A stretch of 64,000 nt of DNA from Kitasatospora sp. NBC_01287 (GTDB lineage Bacteria > Actinomycetota > Actinomycetes > Streptomycetales > Streptomycetaceae): positions 1,798,001 through 1,862,000 of the forward strand of contig NZ_JAPEPB010000001.1 of NCBI RefSeq assembly GCF_026340565.1. Direction: 5' to 3'. This document shows, one piece after another, positions 51,840-60,570 of this stretch. A model generated the notes under the pieces. It was not told the origin of the DNA. It worked only from the letters and a program-made list of their open reading frames with translations, and ran no database searches. How positions within the stretch are numbered: position 1 is the stretch's first letter; each line of letters begins with the position of its first letter. Both the position numbers and the translations under genes were made by a program.

Positions 51840-52907
51840 CTACTCGTACTCGGTGCCGCCCTTGCGGGTCAGGTAGGCGCCGCTGACCACTTTGGCGATC
51901 GCGCGGCCACCGAGCACCGTGCTGTGCCGCTCGACCAGCGGCCGGATCACCACGCCCTCGCGCAGGTGCAGCGACCTGCCCGAGACCGTCTCCCGGCCCT
52001 CGGCCCGGTCCAGCACCACGGCCGGGTCGAACGGCCCGCGCCACAGCTCCGGCACCAGCGGCAGCTGCCCGCCCAGCAGCTCGGCGGCGGAGAGCCAGCG
52101 CAGTTGACCGTCGATCAGGGCCGAGACGTCGAAGACCGCGTAGCCCGGCAGTTCGGTGCGGCCCGAGCTGCCGTAGGTCAGGTCCTGCACGCCCGCGCCG
52201 AAGACCTCGCCGAAGACGCCGACCCTCTCGGCCCCCAGCTGCCGGGCCAGCCGCTCGGCCACCGCGGGGACGCCGTGCGCGCGCACCGCCCGCCAGTAGA
52301 GGTTGCGGTCGTCGGCCTTCAGTGCCAGGTGCTGCGCGCCGATGCCCTTGGAGGAGACCTGCACCTGGCCGGTGTCGGCGTGGTAGGTCAGCAGGCAGCA
52401 ACTGCCGTGCAGCTTCTCGGTCAGCACGACCTGCTCGCCCGGCTCGAAGATGTCGGGGAACCGCTGCAGGTTCTCGATGTCGACCCAGGGCAGCAGCTCC
52501 GGTGCCGACTCGACCTCGCCGTTCATCGCGGTCGGGATCGGCGGCTGCCACTTGGTGATTCCCAACTGCTCGGCGAAGTCGCGGCCCTGGGCGGCGGCCT
52601 CCGCGAGGTCGGTGCCGGCCACGGCGCGCGGCAGGCAGACGATGCCCTGGGAGAGCTCGCCGCGCAGCCGGACCGCCTTCACCCGGTTGGCACCGGAGCC
52701 GGCCAGTCTGCCGGTCAGGCCCAGTTCCTCGACCAGCGCGGCGGGCAGCACCGCCTGCTCGGGGATGTAGAGCGCGTACTCACCGGTGCGGTAGGCGCCC
52801 TTGGCGACCACCGCGCGGTAGAGGCCGACCTGGGCCAGCTCCAGCGCGTCGGCGTTCGGATGGTCGAGCACGGTCAGCCGCTCGGCGGTGACCCGCAACG
52901 TGGACAT
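51840..52907 (-). CDS. ATP-dependent RNA ligase, Rnl5/DraRnl type
   Basis: A 355-residue nucleotidyltransferase of the DRB0094 (Rnl5) RNA ligase family. The N-terminal ~140 residues form the family-specific OB-like module (DHPNADALELAQVGLYRAVV). The nucleotidylation motif KXXG is in VVLTEKLHGSCC, motif III-like GVFGEVFGAG, motif IV-like REGVVIRPL, and the motif V lysine in RAIAKVVSGAYLTRK. These enzymes seal 3'-OH/5'-PO4 nicks in RNA-containing duplexes, so a role in RNA repair is expected. The ATG at 52907 has GGGGGAGGG six bases upstream. No partner repair gene is adjacent. Confidence 0.88.
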   Translation of the reverse strand: MSTLRVTAERLTVLDHPNADALELAQVGLYRAVVAKGAYRTGEYALYIPEQAVLPAALVEELGLTGRLAGSGANRVKAVRLRGELSQGIVCLPRAVAGTDLAEAAAQGRDFAEQLGITKWQPPIPTAMNGEVESAPELLPWVDIENLQRFPDIFEPGEQVVLTEKLHGSCCLLTYHADTGQVQVSSKGIGAQHLALKADDRNLYWRAVRAHGVPAVAERLARQLGAERVGVFGEVFGAGVQDLTYGSSGRTELPGYAVFDVSALIDGQLRWLSAAELLGGQLPLVPELWRGPFDPAVVLDRAEGRETVSGRSLHLREGVVIRPLVERHSTVLGGRAIAKVVSGAYLTRKGGTEYE

Positions 52908-53343
52908 CGGCTTCCCTCCCCCTTCGGTCGTTCCCGCAGGCCTGCTCCGCGGCCTGCTCCGCGACCTACTCTGCTGCTCGCGGCGCTGCTCCGGCCAGCG
53001 GTTTTCGGCTCGCCGGCCTGCCCTCCGCGGGCACCCGAGGGGGCCCGCCCCACCGTTCGCACAGGCGGTCGGGGCCTCGGGGGGCGGACACGCTGTGCAA
53101 AGGCACAAGGGATTTCAGGCTTGCATCTGCGGCACTATGATCGCCACAACGCCCGCAGATACGAGCACATCAGGCTCAGTCGCCCCTCTGGTCACTGCCC
53201 ACCGGCAGTCCCTCAGGCGCGCTGGGCCCTTGTGCGCGTCCGGCGGCACCAGGGTCGCCCCCTTCCGTCGCGCAGCGCGGCGGACCGGCCCGCACCTGAC
53301 CGCACCGCCGTGCCCTCGTGGGGCCCGGCAGGAGGGGAACAGC
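52908..53343. other. Intergenic region upstream of modA
   Basis: About 435 bp. A TATGAT hexamer at 53136-53141 could be the -10 for modABC, leaving a leader of about 195 nt. I looked for a molybdenum-cofactor riboswitch-like fold and could not support one. No gene was seen. Confidence 0.5.
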
Positions 53344-54207
53344 ATGACCACCACCCGGATCCGCACCGCCGCCGCCACGCTCGCCGCGCTCGCCCTGGCG
53401 GGCGGCCTGGCCGCCTGCGGCAGCTCCTCGAAGTCGACCAGCAGCGCCGGTTCGTCGTCGCCCTCGTCCTCCGGGCCGGCCATCACCGGCACGATCACCG
53501 TCTTCGCCGCCTCCTCGCTGCAGGACACCTTCACCTCGCTCGGCAAGAGCTTCGAGGCCGCCCACCCCGGCACCACGGTGAAGTTCAACTTCGGCGGCAG
53601 CTCCGCGCTGGCCCAGAGCATCGTCTCGGGCGCGCCGGCCGACGTCTTCGCCGCCGCCTCGCCGGCCACCATGAAGACCGTGACCGACGCCAAGGACGCC
53701 GCGGGCACCCCGACCGTCTTCGTCCGCAACACCCTGGAGATCGCGGTCCCCAAGGGCAACCCGAAGAACCTCACCTCGCTCCAGGCGCTGGCCGCCCCGG
53801 GCGTCAAGGTGGCGCTCTGCGCGCAGCAGGTGCCGTGCGGCGCGGCGGCGGTGACCGCGCTCAAGGCGGGCAACGTGAACCTGACCCCGGTCACCCTGGA
53901 GCAGGACGTCAAGAGCGCGCTGACCAAGGTCGAACTCGGTGAGGTGGACGCCTCGATCGTCTACCAGACCGATGTGAAGGCGGCCGGCGGCAAGGTGGAC
54001 GGGGTGAACTTCCCCGAGGCCGCCAAGGCGATCAACGACTACCCGATCGCCGACCTGGCCAAGGCCCCGAACCCGGCCGGCGCCCAGGCCTTCGAGCAGT
54101 ACGTCGAGTCGCCGGCCGGCATCGCGGTGCTCACGGCGGCGGGGTTCCAGACCCCGGGCACCGCCACCTCCGCCGCCGCCGGCTCCCCGTCGCCCTCGGC
54201 CTCCTGA
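53344..54207 (+). CDS. modA: Molybdate ABC transporter substrate-binding lipoprotein
   Basis: A 287-residue lipoprotein. The lipobox LAAC places the lipidated Cys at 25, followed by a Ser-rich linker. The ModA fold shows TVFAASSLQDTFTSLGKSFE, FNFGGSSALAQSIVSGAPAD, VFAAAS and DASIVYQTDV. Serines in AASS and GGSS are the usual oxyanion ligands. It captures molybdate, or tungstate, for ModBC. The ATG at 53344 has GGAGGGG upstream. It is first in a modABC operon. Confidence 0.95.
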   Translation: MTTTRIRTAAATLAALALAGGLAACGSSSKSTSSAGSSSPSSSGPAITGTITVFAASSLQDTFTSLGKSFEAAHPGTTVKFNFGGSSALAQSIVSGAPADVFAAASPATMKTVTDAKDAAGTPTVFVRNTLEIAVPKGNPKNLTSLQALAAPGVKVALCAQQVPCGAAAVTALKAGNVNLTPVTLEQDVKSALTKVELGEVDASIVYQTDVKAAGGKVDGVNFPEAAKAINDYPIADLAKAPNPAGAQAFEQYVESPAGIAVLTAAGFQTPGTATSAAAGSPSPSAS

Positions 54208-54218
54208 GGACGTCGCAC

Positions 54219-55010
54219 ATGAGTAGGCGCGCCTCCCGGATCCCGCTCGCCCTGCTGCTGCCGGCCCTGCTCGGGCTGCTCTTCCTGGTGATGCCGCTGG
54301 TGGGCCTGCTGGTCAAGGCCCCCTGGCGGTCGCTGCCCGAGCAGCTGTCCAGCGCCGAGGTCTGGGAGGCGCTCCGGCTCTCGCTGATCTGCGCCACCGC
54401 CGCCACCGCGGTGTCGCTGGTCCTGGGGGTGCCGCTGGCCTGGCTGCTGGCGCGCACCGAGTTCCCCGGGCGCCGGGTGATCCGTGCCCTGGTGACGCTG
54501 CCGCTGGTGCTGCCCCCGGTCGTCGGGGGTGTGGCGCTGCTGCTGGTGCTGGGCCGCAACGGGATCGTCGGCCGCTGGCTGGACTCCGCGTTCGGCATCA
54601 CACTGCCCTTCACCACCCCCGGCGTGGTGGTGGCCGAGGCCTTCGTCGCGATGCCGTTCCTGGTGATCAGCGTCGAAGGCGCGCTGCGGGCCGCCGATCC
54701 GCGCTACGAGGAGGCGGCGGCCACCCTGGGCGCCTCCCGGCTGACGGCGTTCCGGCGGGTCACCCTGCCGCTGATCGCCCCCGGCGTGGCGGCCGGATCG
54801 GTGCTGGCCTGGGCCCGCGCGCTCGGTGAGTTCGGTGCCACGATCACCTTCGCCGGCAACTTCCCCGGCACCACCCAGACCATGCCGCTGGCGGTCTACC
54901 TGGCGCTGGAGAGCGATCCCGAGGCGGCGATCGCGCTCAGTCTGGTGCTGCTCGCGGTCTCGATCGCGGTCCTGGTGGGCCTGCGCGGACGGTGGATGAG
55001 CACGTCATGA
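54219..55010 (+). CDS. modB: Molybdate ABC transporter permease
   Basis: A 263-residue permease with about six membrane helices. The EAA loop is YEEAAATLGASRLTAFRRVT followed by LPLIAPG, which docks onto ModC. It lies 11 bp after modA and overlaps modC by ATGA. Confidence 0.95.
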   Translation: MSRRASRIPLALLLPALLGLLFLVMPLVGLLVKAPWRSLPEQLSSAEVWEALRLSLICATAATAVSLVLGVPLAWLLARTEFPGRRVIRALVTLPLVLPPVVGGVALLLVLGRNGIVGRWLDSAFGITLPFTTPGVVVAEAFVAMPFLVISVEGALRAADPRYEEAAATLGASRLTAFRRVTLPLIAPGVAAGSVLAWARALGEFGATITFAGNFPGTTQTMPLAVYLALESDPEAAIALSLVLLAVSIAVLVGLRGRWMSTS

Positions 55011-56098
55011 CGGATCGTCAGATGATCGCGGAGGAAGGCCCGACGAGCGCGCTCGACGCCCATCTGCGGGTCGAACGGCCCGGCTTCACCCTGGACCTGG
55101 AGCTGAGCTGCGCCGCCGGCGAGGTGGTCGCCCTGCTCGGCCCGAACGGCGCCGGCAAGTCCACCGCGCTGCGCGCGCTGGCCGGGCTGCTGCCGCTCAG
55201 CGGCGGCCACCTGCGGCTGGACGGGACCGTCCTGGAGGAACCGGGCGCCGGTCGGCACACGCCCGCCGAACGGCGCCCGGTGGGCGTGGTGTTCCAGGAC
55301 TACCTGCTCTTCCCGCACCTGAGCGCGCTGGACAACGTCGGCTTCGGCCTGCGCTGCCGGGGCGCCTCGAAGCAGGAGTCCCGCGCCGAGGCGGCCACCT
55401 GGCTGGAGCGGATGGGTCTGGCCGACCACGCCGCCGCCCGCCCGGGCAAGCTCTCGGGCGGGCAGGCGCAGCGGGTGGCGCTGGCCCGGGCGCTGGCGGT
55501 GCGGCCCCGGCTGCTGCTGCTCGACGAACCGCTGGCCGCGCTCGACGCCCGCACCCGGCTGGACGTCCGCTCCCAACTGCGGCGGCACCTGGCCGAGTTC
55601 GAGGCCGTCGCGGTCCTGGTGACGCACGACCCGCTGGACGCGATGGTGCTGGCCGACCGGCTGGTGGTGATCGAGGACGGCGCCGAGGTGCAGTCCGGCA
55701 CCCCGACCGAGGTCGCCCGCCGACCGCGCACCGACTACATCGCCCGCCTGGTGGGCCTGAACCTCTACCAGGGCACCGGCGAGGGGCGTCTGGTGAAGCT
55801 ACCGGACGGCGCGGTGGTGGAGGCGGCCGAGGAGGTCTCCGGGCCCGCCTTCGTGGCCTTCGCCCCCGCCGCGGTGACCCTCTACCGCGAGCGGCCGACC
55901 GCCAGCGCCCGCAACCTCTGGGAGTTGACGGTGACGGGCCTGGACCTGCACGGCGACCAGGTGCGGGCCGAGCTGGCCGGCGCCCTGCCGCTGGCCGCCG
56001 ACCTCACCCCGGCGGCGGCCGCCGAGCTCGACCTGAGCACGGGTGCCCGGGTCTGGGCCTCGGTGAAGGCCGTCCAGACACACGCCTACCCGGCCTGA
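55007..56098 (+). CDS. modC: Molybdate ABC transporter ATPase
   Basis: A 363-residue ABC ATPase. Walker A is GPNGAGKST, the Q-loop is FQDYLLFPH, the signature is LSGGQAQRVALARALA and Walker B is LLLLDEPLAALDA. The C-terminal ~110 residues form the regulatory Mop/TOBE domain that can bind molybdate. ATG at 55007 is inside the modB stop (ATGA). Confidence 0.95.
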   Translation: MTDRQMIAEEGPTSALDAHLRVERPGFTLDLELSCAAGEVVALLGPNGAGKSTALRALAGLLPLSGGHLRLDGTVLEEPGAGRHTPAERRPVGVVFQDYLLFPHLSALDNVGFGLRCRGASKQESRAEAATWLERMGLADHAAARPGKLSGGQAQRVALARALAVRPRLLLLDEPLAALDARTRLDVRSQLRRHLAEFEAVAVLVTHDPLDAMVLADRLVVIEDGAEVQSGTPTEVARRPRTDYIARLVGLNLYQGTGEGRLVKLPDGAVVEAAEEVSGPAFVAFAPAAVTLYRERPTASARNLWELTVTGLDLHGDQVRAELAGALPLAADLTPAAAAELDLSTGARVWASVKAVQTHAYPA

Positions 56099-56110
56099 GC
56101 CCGCTTCAGG

Positions 56111-56838
56111 GGTCTGTACCGTGAGCGGTGGGAACTTCCGGACAGGAAGCGTTAGTTGACGACTACCGTGACGGGTGAGACCGAAGCCGCTGTGGCGGCC
56201 GCGCCTGGAACTGCGGGCAATGTGTTGGATGTCGTGGATCGGGACCTGGTCGGGCAGTTGGTGGCCCAGGCCAAGGCCGGCGGGCTGAAGTTGACGGGCG
56301 AGGGCAGTCTGCTGGCCGAGCTGACCCGGCGGGTGCTGGAGTCGGCGCTCGAAGGTGAGATGACCGACCACCTGGGGCGTGGACGGCACGAGGTGACCGG
56401 CGGGGACGAGGTGCCCAACCACCGAAACGGGCATCGGATCAAGACGGTGACTACCGAGGTGGGGCCCGTCGAGATCTCGGTGCCTCGGGATCGGGAGGGG
56501 ACGTTTGAGCCGCGGCTGGTCCGCAAGCGCCGGCGGCGCCTGTCCGGGGTGGACCAGATGGTGCTGTCGTTGTCCGCGAAGGGTCTGACTCACGGGGGAG
56601 ATCTCCGTCCACCTGGGGGAGGTCTACGGCACCGAGGTCTCCAGGCAGACGATCTCCACGATCACCGGCAGCGTCGTGGCCGGCATGACGGAATGGCAGA
56701 ACCGGCCCCTGGACGTCGTCCACCCGGTCGTGTTCATCGACTGTGTGCACGTGAAGGTGCGCGACGGCCAGGTGGCCGACCGGCCGCTCTACGTCGTGTT
56801 GACGGTCACCGCCGACGGAACCCGCGACATCCCGGGTC
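56111..56838 (+). mobile_element. IS256-family insertion sequence remnant, frameshifted and truncated
   Basis: Starting about 45 bp before a TTG at 56156, the frame encodes an IS256-type transposase N-terminus (LLAELTRRVLESALEGEMTD, HRNGHRIKTVTTEVGPVEIS, VPRDREGTFEPRLVRKRRRR). A single extra G in a run of five (56594-56598) shifts the frame. The next frame continues EISVHLGEVYGTEVSRQTIS to HPVVFIDCVHVKVRDGQVAD and DGTRDIPG with the first catalytic Asp, then stops matching near 56838. The other two catalytic acidic residues are missing, so it cannot be active. Confidence 0.88.
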
Positions 56839-56919
56839 AAGTGGACGCTGCTCAAACGCGCTACGGATCATTGCGACAGGCTACAGACCGCCACCGACCA
56901 GGCCGAGCTGGTCGCATGC

Positions 56920-57489
56920 TCAGGCGGGGTGCACCAGGCCGTTGAGCATCTTCTCCAGCAAGTCGTTGTTCGCGTTGAAGCCGGCCACTGACGCGGCGAT
57001 GTTCTCCTCTTGGTCCATGTCCTGCCAGGAGACGGCGTATCCGGCTTCGCGGGCGAGTTGGGCGAGGAAGGCAGGCTGGGTGCGGCCGTTGCCCTCCCGG
57101 AAGGCGTGGATGGCGTTCACGTCGCCGTACAGGTCGGCGAGGGCGCGGATGAACTCCGGGTGGTCCAAGCCTTGCAGGTGGTCGTTGTCGGCCAGATTGC
57201 GGAACACGTCTTCCGCGAACGAGACGATGTGGATCGACGGGCAGAACGACGTGCCTTTGGAAATCTCAATGGTGCGCAACTCCCCGGCCCACGGGTACAC
57301 GCTCCCGAAGATCTGCCGGTGGAACGCTTGCAGGTGCGCGAGATCGTAGCTGCCGGGCAGCGGCTCGGCGTCCAGGATGGCGAGCTCCACCGCGGCGATG
57401 TCGGCTTCGGCCTCAGAGAGCTCGGCTGCGTCGGTGATGCCGAGGCTGTTTCGAAGGACGCCATTGGGCTCGCTGTAGGGGTCGGTCAC
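56920..57489 (-). CDS. Fic/DOC-family AMPylator toxin
   Basis: A 189-residue Fic protein. The core motif is H128-A-F-R-E-G-N-G-R136. In the consensus HXFX(D/E)GNGRXXR the last Arg is replaced by Pro139. Upstream are HRQIFGSVYPWAGELRTIEI and the flap-like KGTSFCPS, typical of type I Fic toxins such as VbhT. It lacks an N-terminal inhibitory helix, as expected if inhibition comes from a partner. GTG at 57489 overlaps the upstream gene's stop (GTGA). Third-position GC is lower than in neighbours, suggesting acquisition by transfer. Confidence 0.9.
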   Translation of the reverse strand: MTDPYSEPNGVLRNSLGITDAAELSEAEADIAAVELAILDAEPLPGSYDLAHLQAFHRQIFGSVYPWAGELRTIEISKGTSFCPSIHIVSFAEDVFRNLADNDHLQGLDHPEFIRALADLYGDVNAIHAFREGNGRTQPAFLAQLAREAGYAVSWQDMDQEENIAASVAGFNANNDLLEKMLNGLVHPA

Positions 57490-58199
57490 TCAGCGACCTT
57501 GCGGGTGTAGCGGGTGAGGGCGCGGGCGCGCACGGCTGCGGCGTCGAGTTCTCCGCTTGCGTAGGCGTCAAGGTCGGCGGTGGTGTCTGCACTGACGCGC
57601 AGCCCCTCGGCTTCGGTGGAGCCGATGGCGGAGGCGACCGCCGCTTGGCGACGCTGAGCTTGCTCGTTCTGTTCGTGTCGCTGGTATCCCTCCAAGGATG
57701 CGACGTCCACACGGCGGTGGGTGCCGACCATGCGGAAGTCGATCGCACCCGTGTCGAGCAGCTTGACCAGGTGCGGCCGCGAAACGCCGAGGGCTTTCGC
57801 TGCCTGGATAGTGGATAGTTCCATGTTCTTGGCGATCACCTCGACGGCGCGGCCGGAGGCGATGAGCGCCATGGTCTCCATGAGGACCGCCAGGGCTTCG
57901 CGCGGCACCTCTATGGTGACCTTGCCCGCCTCGGCAACGGTGACGTGGAACGTCTCGGCCCTGCTTGTGAGGGCGTCACGCAGGCATGGCACGGCATCCT
58001 CGACGGTGCGCCTGCGCTGTTCTTTCCGCGCAGGCTGCGCTTGGGCCCCACGCAGTGCCAGTGGGCCCTCAAGAGGGCGCTTGCGCAACTTCTTTCGGGT
58101 GCCAGAGGTCTGCATCTCGTAGGCCAAGGTCGTCGCACTGTCGCCGGTGACGTGCTTCTTCTGCTTGATCGATTTCTGATTCTGGTGCGTCACGGGCAT
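57486..58199 (-). CDS. HTH protein with C-terminal VbhA-like Fic-inhibitory segment (antitoxin)
   Basis: A 237-residue protein. A basic N-terminus precedes a helix-turn-helix of the excisionase/MerR-like kind (STIQAAKALGVSRPHLVKLL, then VGTHRRVDVASLEGYQ). The C-terminal ~45 residues have S194-T-E-A-E198-G199, matching the (S/T)XXXE(G/N) motif by which VbhA-type antitoxins block Fic ATP binding, then helices with DLDAYASGELDAAAVRARAL. It is coupled to the Fic gene by GTGA. The ATG at 58199 has GGGGA upstream; an in-frame TTG at 58238 overlaps the -10, so is rejected. It is probably both antitoxin and operon autoregulator. Confidence 0.85.
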   Translation of the reverse strand: MPVTHQNQKSIKQKKHVTGDSATTLAYEMQTSGTRKKLRKRPLEGPLALRGAQAQPARKEQRRRTVEDAVPCLRDALTSRAETFHVTVAEAGKVTIEVPREALAVLMETMALIASGRAVEVIAKNMELSTIQAAKALGVSRPHLVKLLDTGAIDFRMVGTHRRVDVASLEGYQRHEQNEQAQRRQAAVASAIGSTEAEGLRVSADTTADLDAYASGELDAAAVRARALTRYTRKVAE

Positions 58200-58237
58200 C
58201 TGCGTCCCCAGCTTCGAGTAGTTGCCGTCCGTCCTCA

Positions 58238-58266
58238 AGCATATGTAACAAGTGAATCAAGCGCAA
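58238..58266 (-). promoter_or_regulatory. Promoter of the antitoxin-fic operon
   Basis: On the minus strand, TTGCGC (58261-58266), exactly 17 bp, and TATGCT (58238-58243). Transcription should begin near 58231, ahead of the ATG at 58199. The surrounding AT-rich repeats (CATATTGCGC and ACATATGC) could be the HTH protein's operator. Confidence 0.65.
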
Positions 58267-58710
58267 TATGTGCAACTACTTGGAGCGACGGCGCCGTCCC
58301 CTTGGGTTGCCGGAGGGAAGCCGCCCGCATGTCCTCCTCAGTCGGATGGGGAGGACCTGCCAGAGGCTCCAGGCCGACCCGCGGCGAACACGCGCGCCTC
58401 GCCCGCCACGCTGCCGCGCTGGGGCCAGGGAGCGCGTTCACGGGCGCCGTAGGCGCGGAAGATCGCGTTCAACTATCGGGGCCGTTCCGGCGGCCCTGAA
58501 GAGTCGAGCGCCGAAGGCCCCGACGGGCCGTCACCCGGGCCGCCTGCTCCGCCTTCGGCGGCGGATCGTGCCAGCCGTCCCACACGTCCGCGCCAGAGCG
58601 AGCACCGCTGGTGTCCCGCCGGGGAGTGAACCGCGGAGAAACGGCACGAATCCGTCCATGGGAGCGCTACGTTGGTGTCCCGTCACAGACCTTTGAGGAG
58701 AACCGGCGGC
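58267..58710. other. Intergenic region, no gene seen
   Basis: About 440 bp between the divergent antitoxin promoter and a hypothetical gene. Open frames here lack ribosome-binding sites and codon bias. This may be decayed sequence within the acquired region. Confidence 0.5.
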
Positions 58711-59220
58711 GTGACCAGCGAGCAGGATGCCATCAACACGGCCGTGGACGCCGTCGTCTCCGCAGTACGGGCCGGTGACACCGCCGCCCTGTACGAGGCC
58801 GTGATGCCACCGGCCGGCGAGAGAACGCCTCCCGACGAGGCCGCCAGGTGGTTCGGCTTGCTCCTGATCCACCTGGCGCTTGCCGCCTCGGCGGCCTGCG
58901 AGTTGGAACGGGGCTGTTCCCGGGAGGCCCTCTCGCGGTGGGTCACGGATGCGCTGGGCCCGCCGCCCACACCCGCACTGATCCGCGGCGCGGACCCCGC
59001 CCGCATCGACCACGTCGCCGCCGCCACTGCCGCGGCCGACCACGCCCGGTACGTCGGGTACACCATCGACCTGATGGGGGTGGGCCTTGCCACGCCGGGC
59101 GAGGACGTGGACACGCGGATCGTCGACGCCCACCAGGCGGCGACGAACGACAAGACGGCACGCATCAACGTGATCGCCCTGCTCGCCCGCCTCGCCGCCG
59201 CACCCTCCCGGCACGGGTGA
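58711..59220 (+). CDS. Small protein of unknown function
   Basis: A 169-residue helical, Ala-rich, acidic protein. GTG at 58711 follows GAGGAG by ten bases. It starts TSEQDAINTAVDAVVSAVRA and contains DHARYVGYTIDLMGVGLATP and NDKTARINVIALLARLAAAP. No domain was recognised, and no signal or membrane segment was seen. It stands alone in the island-like region. Confidence 0.6.
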   Translation: MTSEQDAINTAVDAVVSAVRAGDTAALYEAVMPPAGERTPPDEAARWFGLLLIHLALAASAACELERGCSREALSRWVTDALGPPPTPALIRGADPARIDHVAAATAAADHARYVGYTIDLMGVGLATPGEDVDTRIVDAHQAATNDKTARINVIALLARLAAAPSRHG

Positions 59221-60036
59221 GCCTGGGCGGCACCTTCGCTGTCGACGGCGGCTCCTGGCGCGGCTTCACAGGCACACGATCTGCATGAGACCTTTCTCGG
59301 GCCGGGGCGAGGACAAACCGAATGCCGTCCACCCGCGCTCGGGCGCCGCTGTTTCTACCGCCGCGAAGCGCCCGGCAGGACCCTCAGCAGTTCGACGACA
59401 GGGTGCACATTGCTTCCCGCCGAGCTGCAACAGCTCCTGCTCACCCACCTGCCGTCCGTCACTGGGGTGGAGTCGGTCGCCCCCTTGGGCCGCCCGGCCG
59501 TACGGGCTGGGCGTCACGATGGAGGGCGCCGGCGCCGGGCCCGCGGGCCACCAGCCAGGACAGAAGACGGATCGCGCTCCGCCCATGTGCCAGTTCGCGC
59601 CTCGGCAGCCGATCAGACGGTGCAGTGCACCAGCCGCCTGAGGACCCGAATGCCGCTTGTCAGCTCCGGGAATTGATGATGCCCTGGAGAACTGAAACCT
59701 CGTCACGGTAAGCACCGTCGTAGTACTAGGGCCTGTCGTCAAACCCCCTTCGTCGCCCGCAGGGCGGCTTGGCGTTCTTGGCACCTACGACACCACGAAC
59801 GCGGAGTTCGCGACCGAGGGCCAGTCAACGACTTCCTACACCGCGGGTCGCTCGCCAACGGCACCGGCCACCACCTGCCGCCGCGGAACGCCGTCGTCGA
59901 GGTCAACAGCCTCCAGCACCGCCGAGCGATCCAGCGCCGAAGACCAGCTCGGTCCGCTGGATGAAGACGGGGCGGGTCGACCACCGGCTCGGAGCGATAT
60001 GGTGGCCCCCAAGCACGGGCAAGGAGGTGGTGAACG
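59221..60036. other. Gene-poor stretch, possibly decayed mobile DNA
   Basis: About 815 bp without a supportable gene. Frames on both strands are interrupted or have no codon bias. GGGCCTGTCGTCAAAC near 59730 resembles ends of some streptomycete insertion sequences, but no transposase or matching inverted end was found. This is weak evidence only. Confidence 0.4.
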
Positions 60037-60570
60037 ATGGGGGACCGACCAGAAAAGCCGACGGCCAAGGACGGGGAGAGCGAGCAGGCTCCCGACCCCG
60101 AGGCGGTGTTGCTCGGCCAGCGCGTCGAATACCTGTTTGCATACGTGCAGCCCTTGGGGCGTCGATTCACACTCCAGGAGGTCATCAACGGCATCAAGTC
60201 GCAGGGCAGCCCCGGCGCGCCGAAACTCTCGGTCGGCCGCCTGTGGGCCCTGGTCAATGGCAAGGCAAGCAATCCCACGGTGGCATCGCTGCGCGCACTC
60301 GGCGACTTCTTCGGCGTGCCGCTCGGGTACTTCATCGACGACGACGTCGCGGCCCGGGTCTCCGCCCAGTTGGCGCTCATCGCGGCGATGCAAGCAAATG
60401 ACGTACGCTCGGTGGCACTCCGTGCCGCTACAGTAGCCACGATGTCCACACAGGGCCTGGACATCGTGCGCTCGCTTGTGGAACAGGGCGGGGCACTCGA
60501 AGAGCACATGGGGAGGGGAACCGACTCCCCGACGGCATCGGGGAGCGCGCCTCAGGATGGACCACCGTGA
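60037..60570 (+). CDS. XRE-type helix-turn-helix regulator
   Basis: A 177-residue protein. The HTH spans FTLQEVINGIKSQG, LSVGRLWALVNGKASNPTVA and SLRALGDFFGVPLGYFIDDD, the pattern of XRE repressors. The Asp-rich FIDDD end is common in actinobacterial members. A strong AAGGAGGTGG precedes ATG 60037. It overlaps the ImmA/IrrE protease gene by 14 bp and heads a three-gene operon. By analogy with ImmR-ImmA it could be the protease's substrate. Confidence 0.88.
   Translation: MGDRPEKPTAKDGESEQAPDPEAVLLGQRVEYLFAYVQPLGRRFTLQEVINGIKSQGSPGAPKLSVGRLWALVNGKASNPTVASLRALGDFFGVPLGYFIDDDVAARVSAQLALIAAMQANDVRSVALRAATVATMSTQGLDIVRSLVEQGGALEEHMGRGTDSPTASGSAPQDGPP

Noticed and set aside
52908..53343. Molybdenum-cofactor riboswitch before modA
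   Set aside because: I could not identify a conserved paired core by eye, so only a -10 candidate is noted. A covariance-model search would decide.
59221..60036. Possible second insertion sequence suggested by a GGGCCTGTCGTCAAAC end
   Set aside because: No transposase frame or matching terminal repeat is visible, so it is described only as possible decayed mobile DNA.
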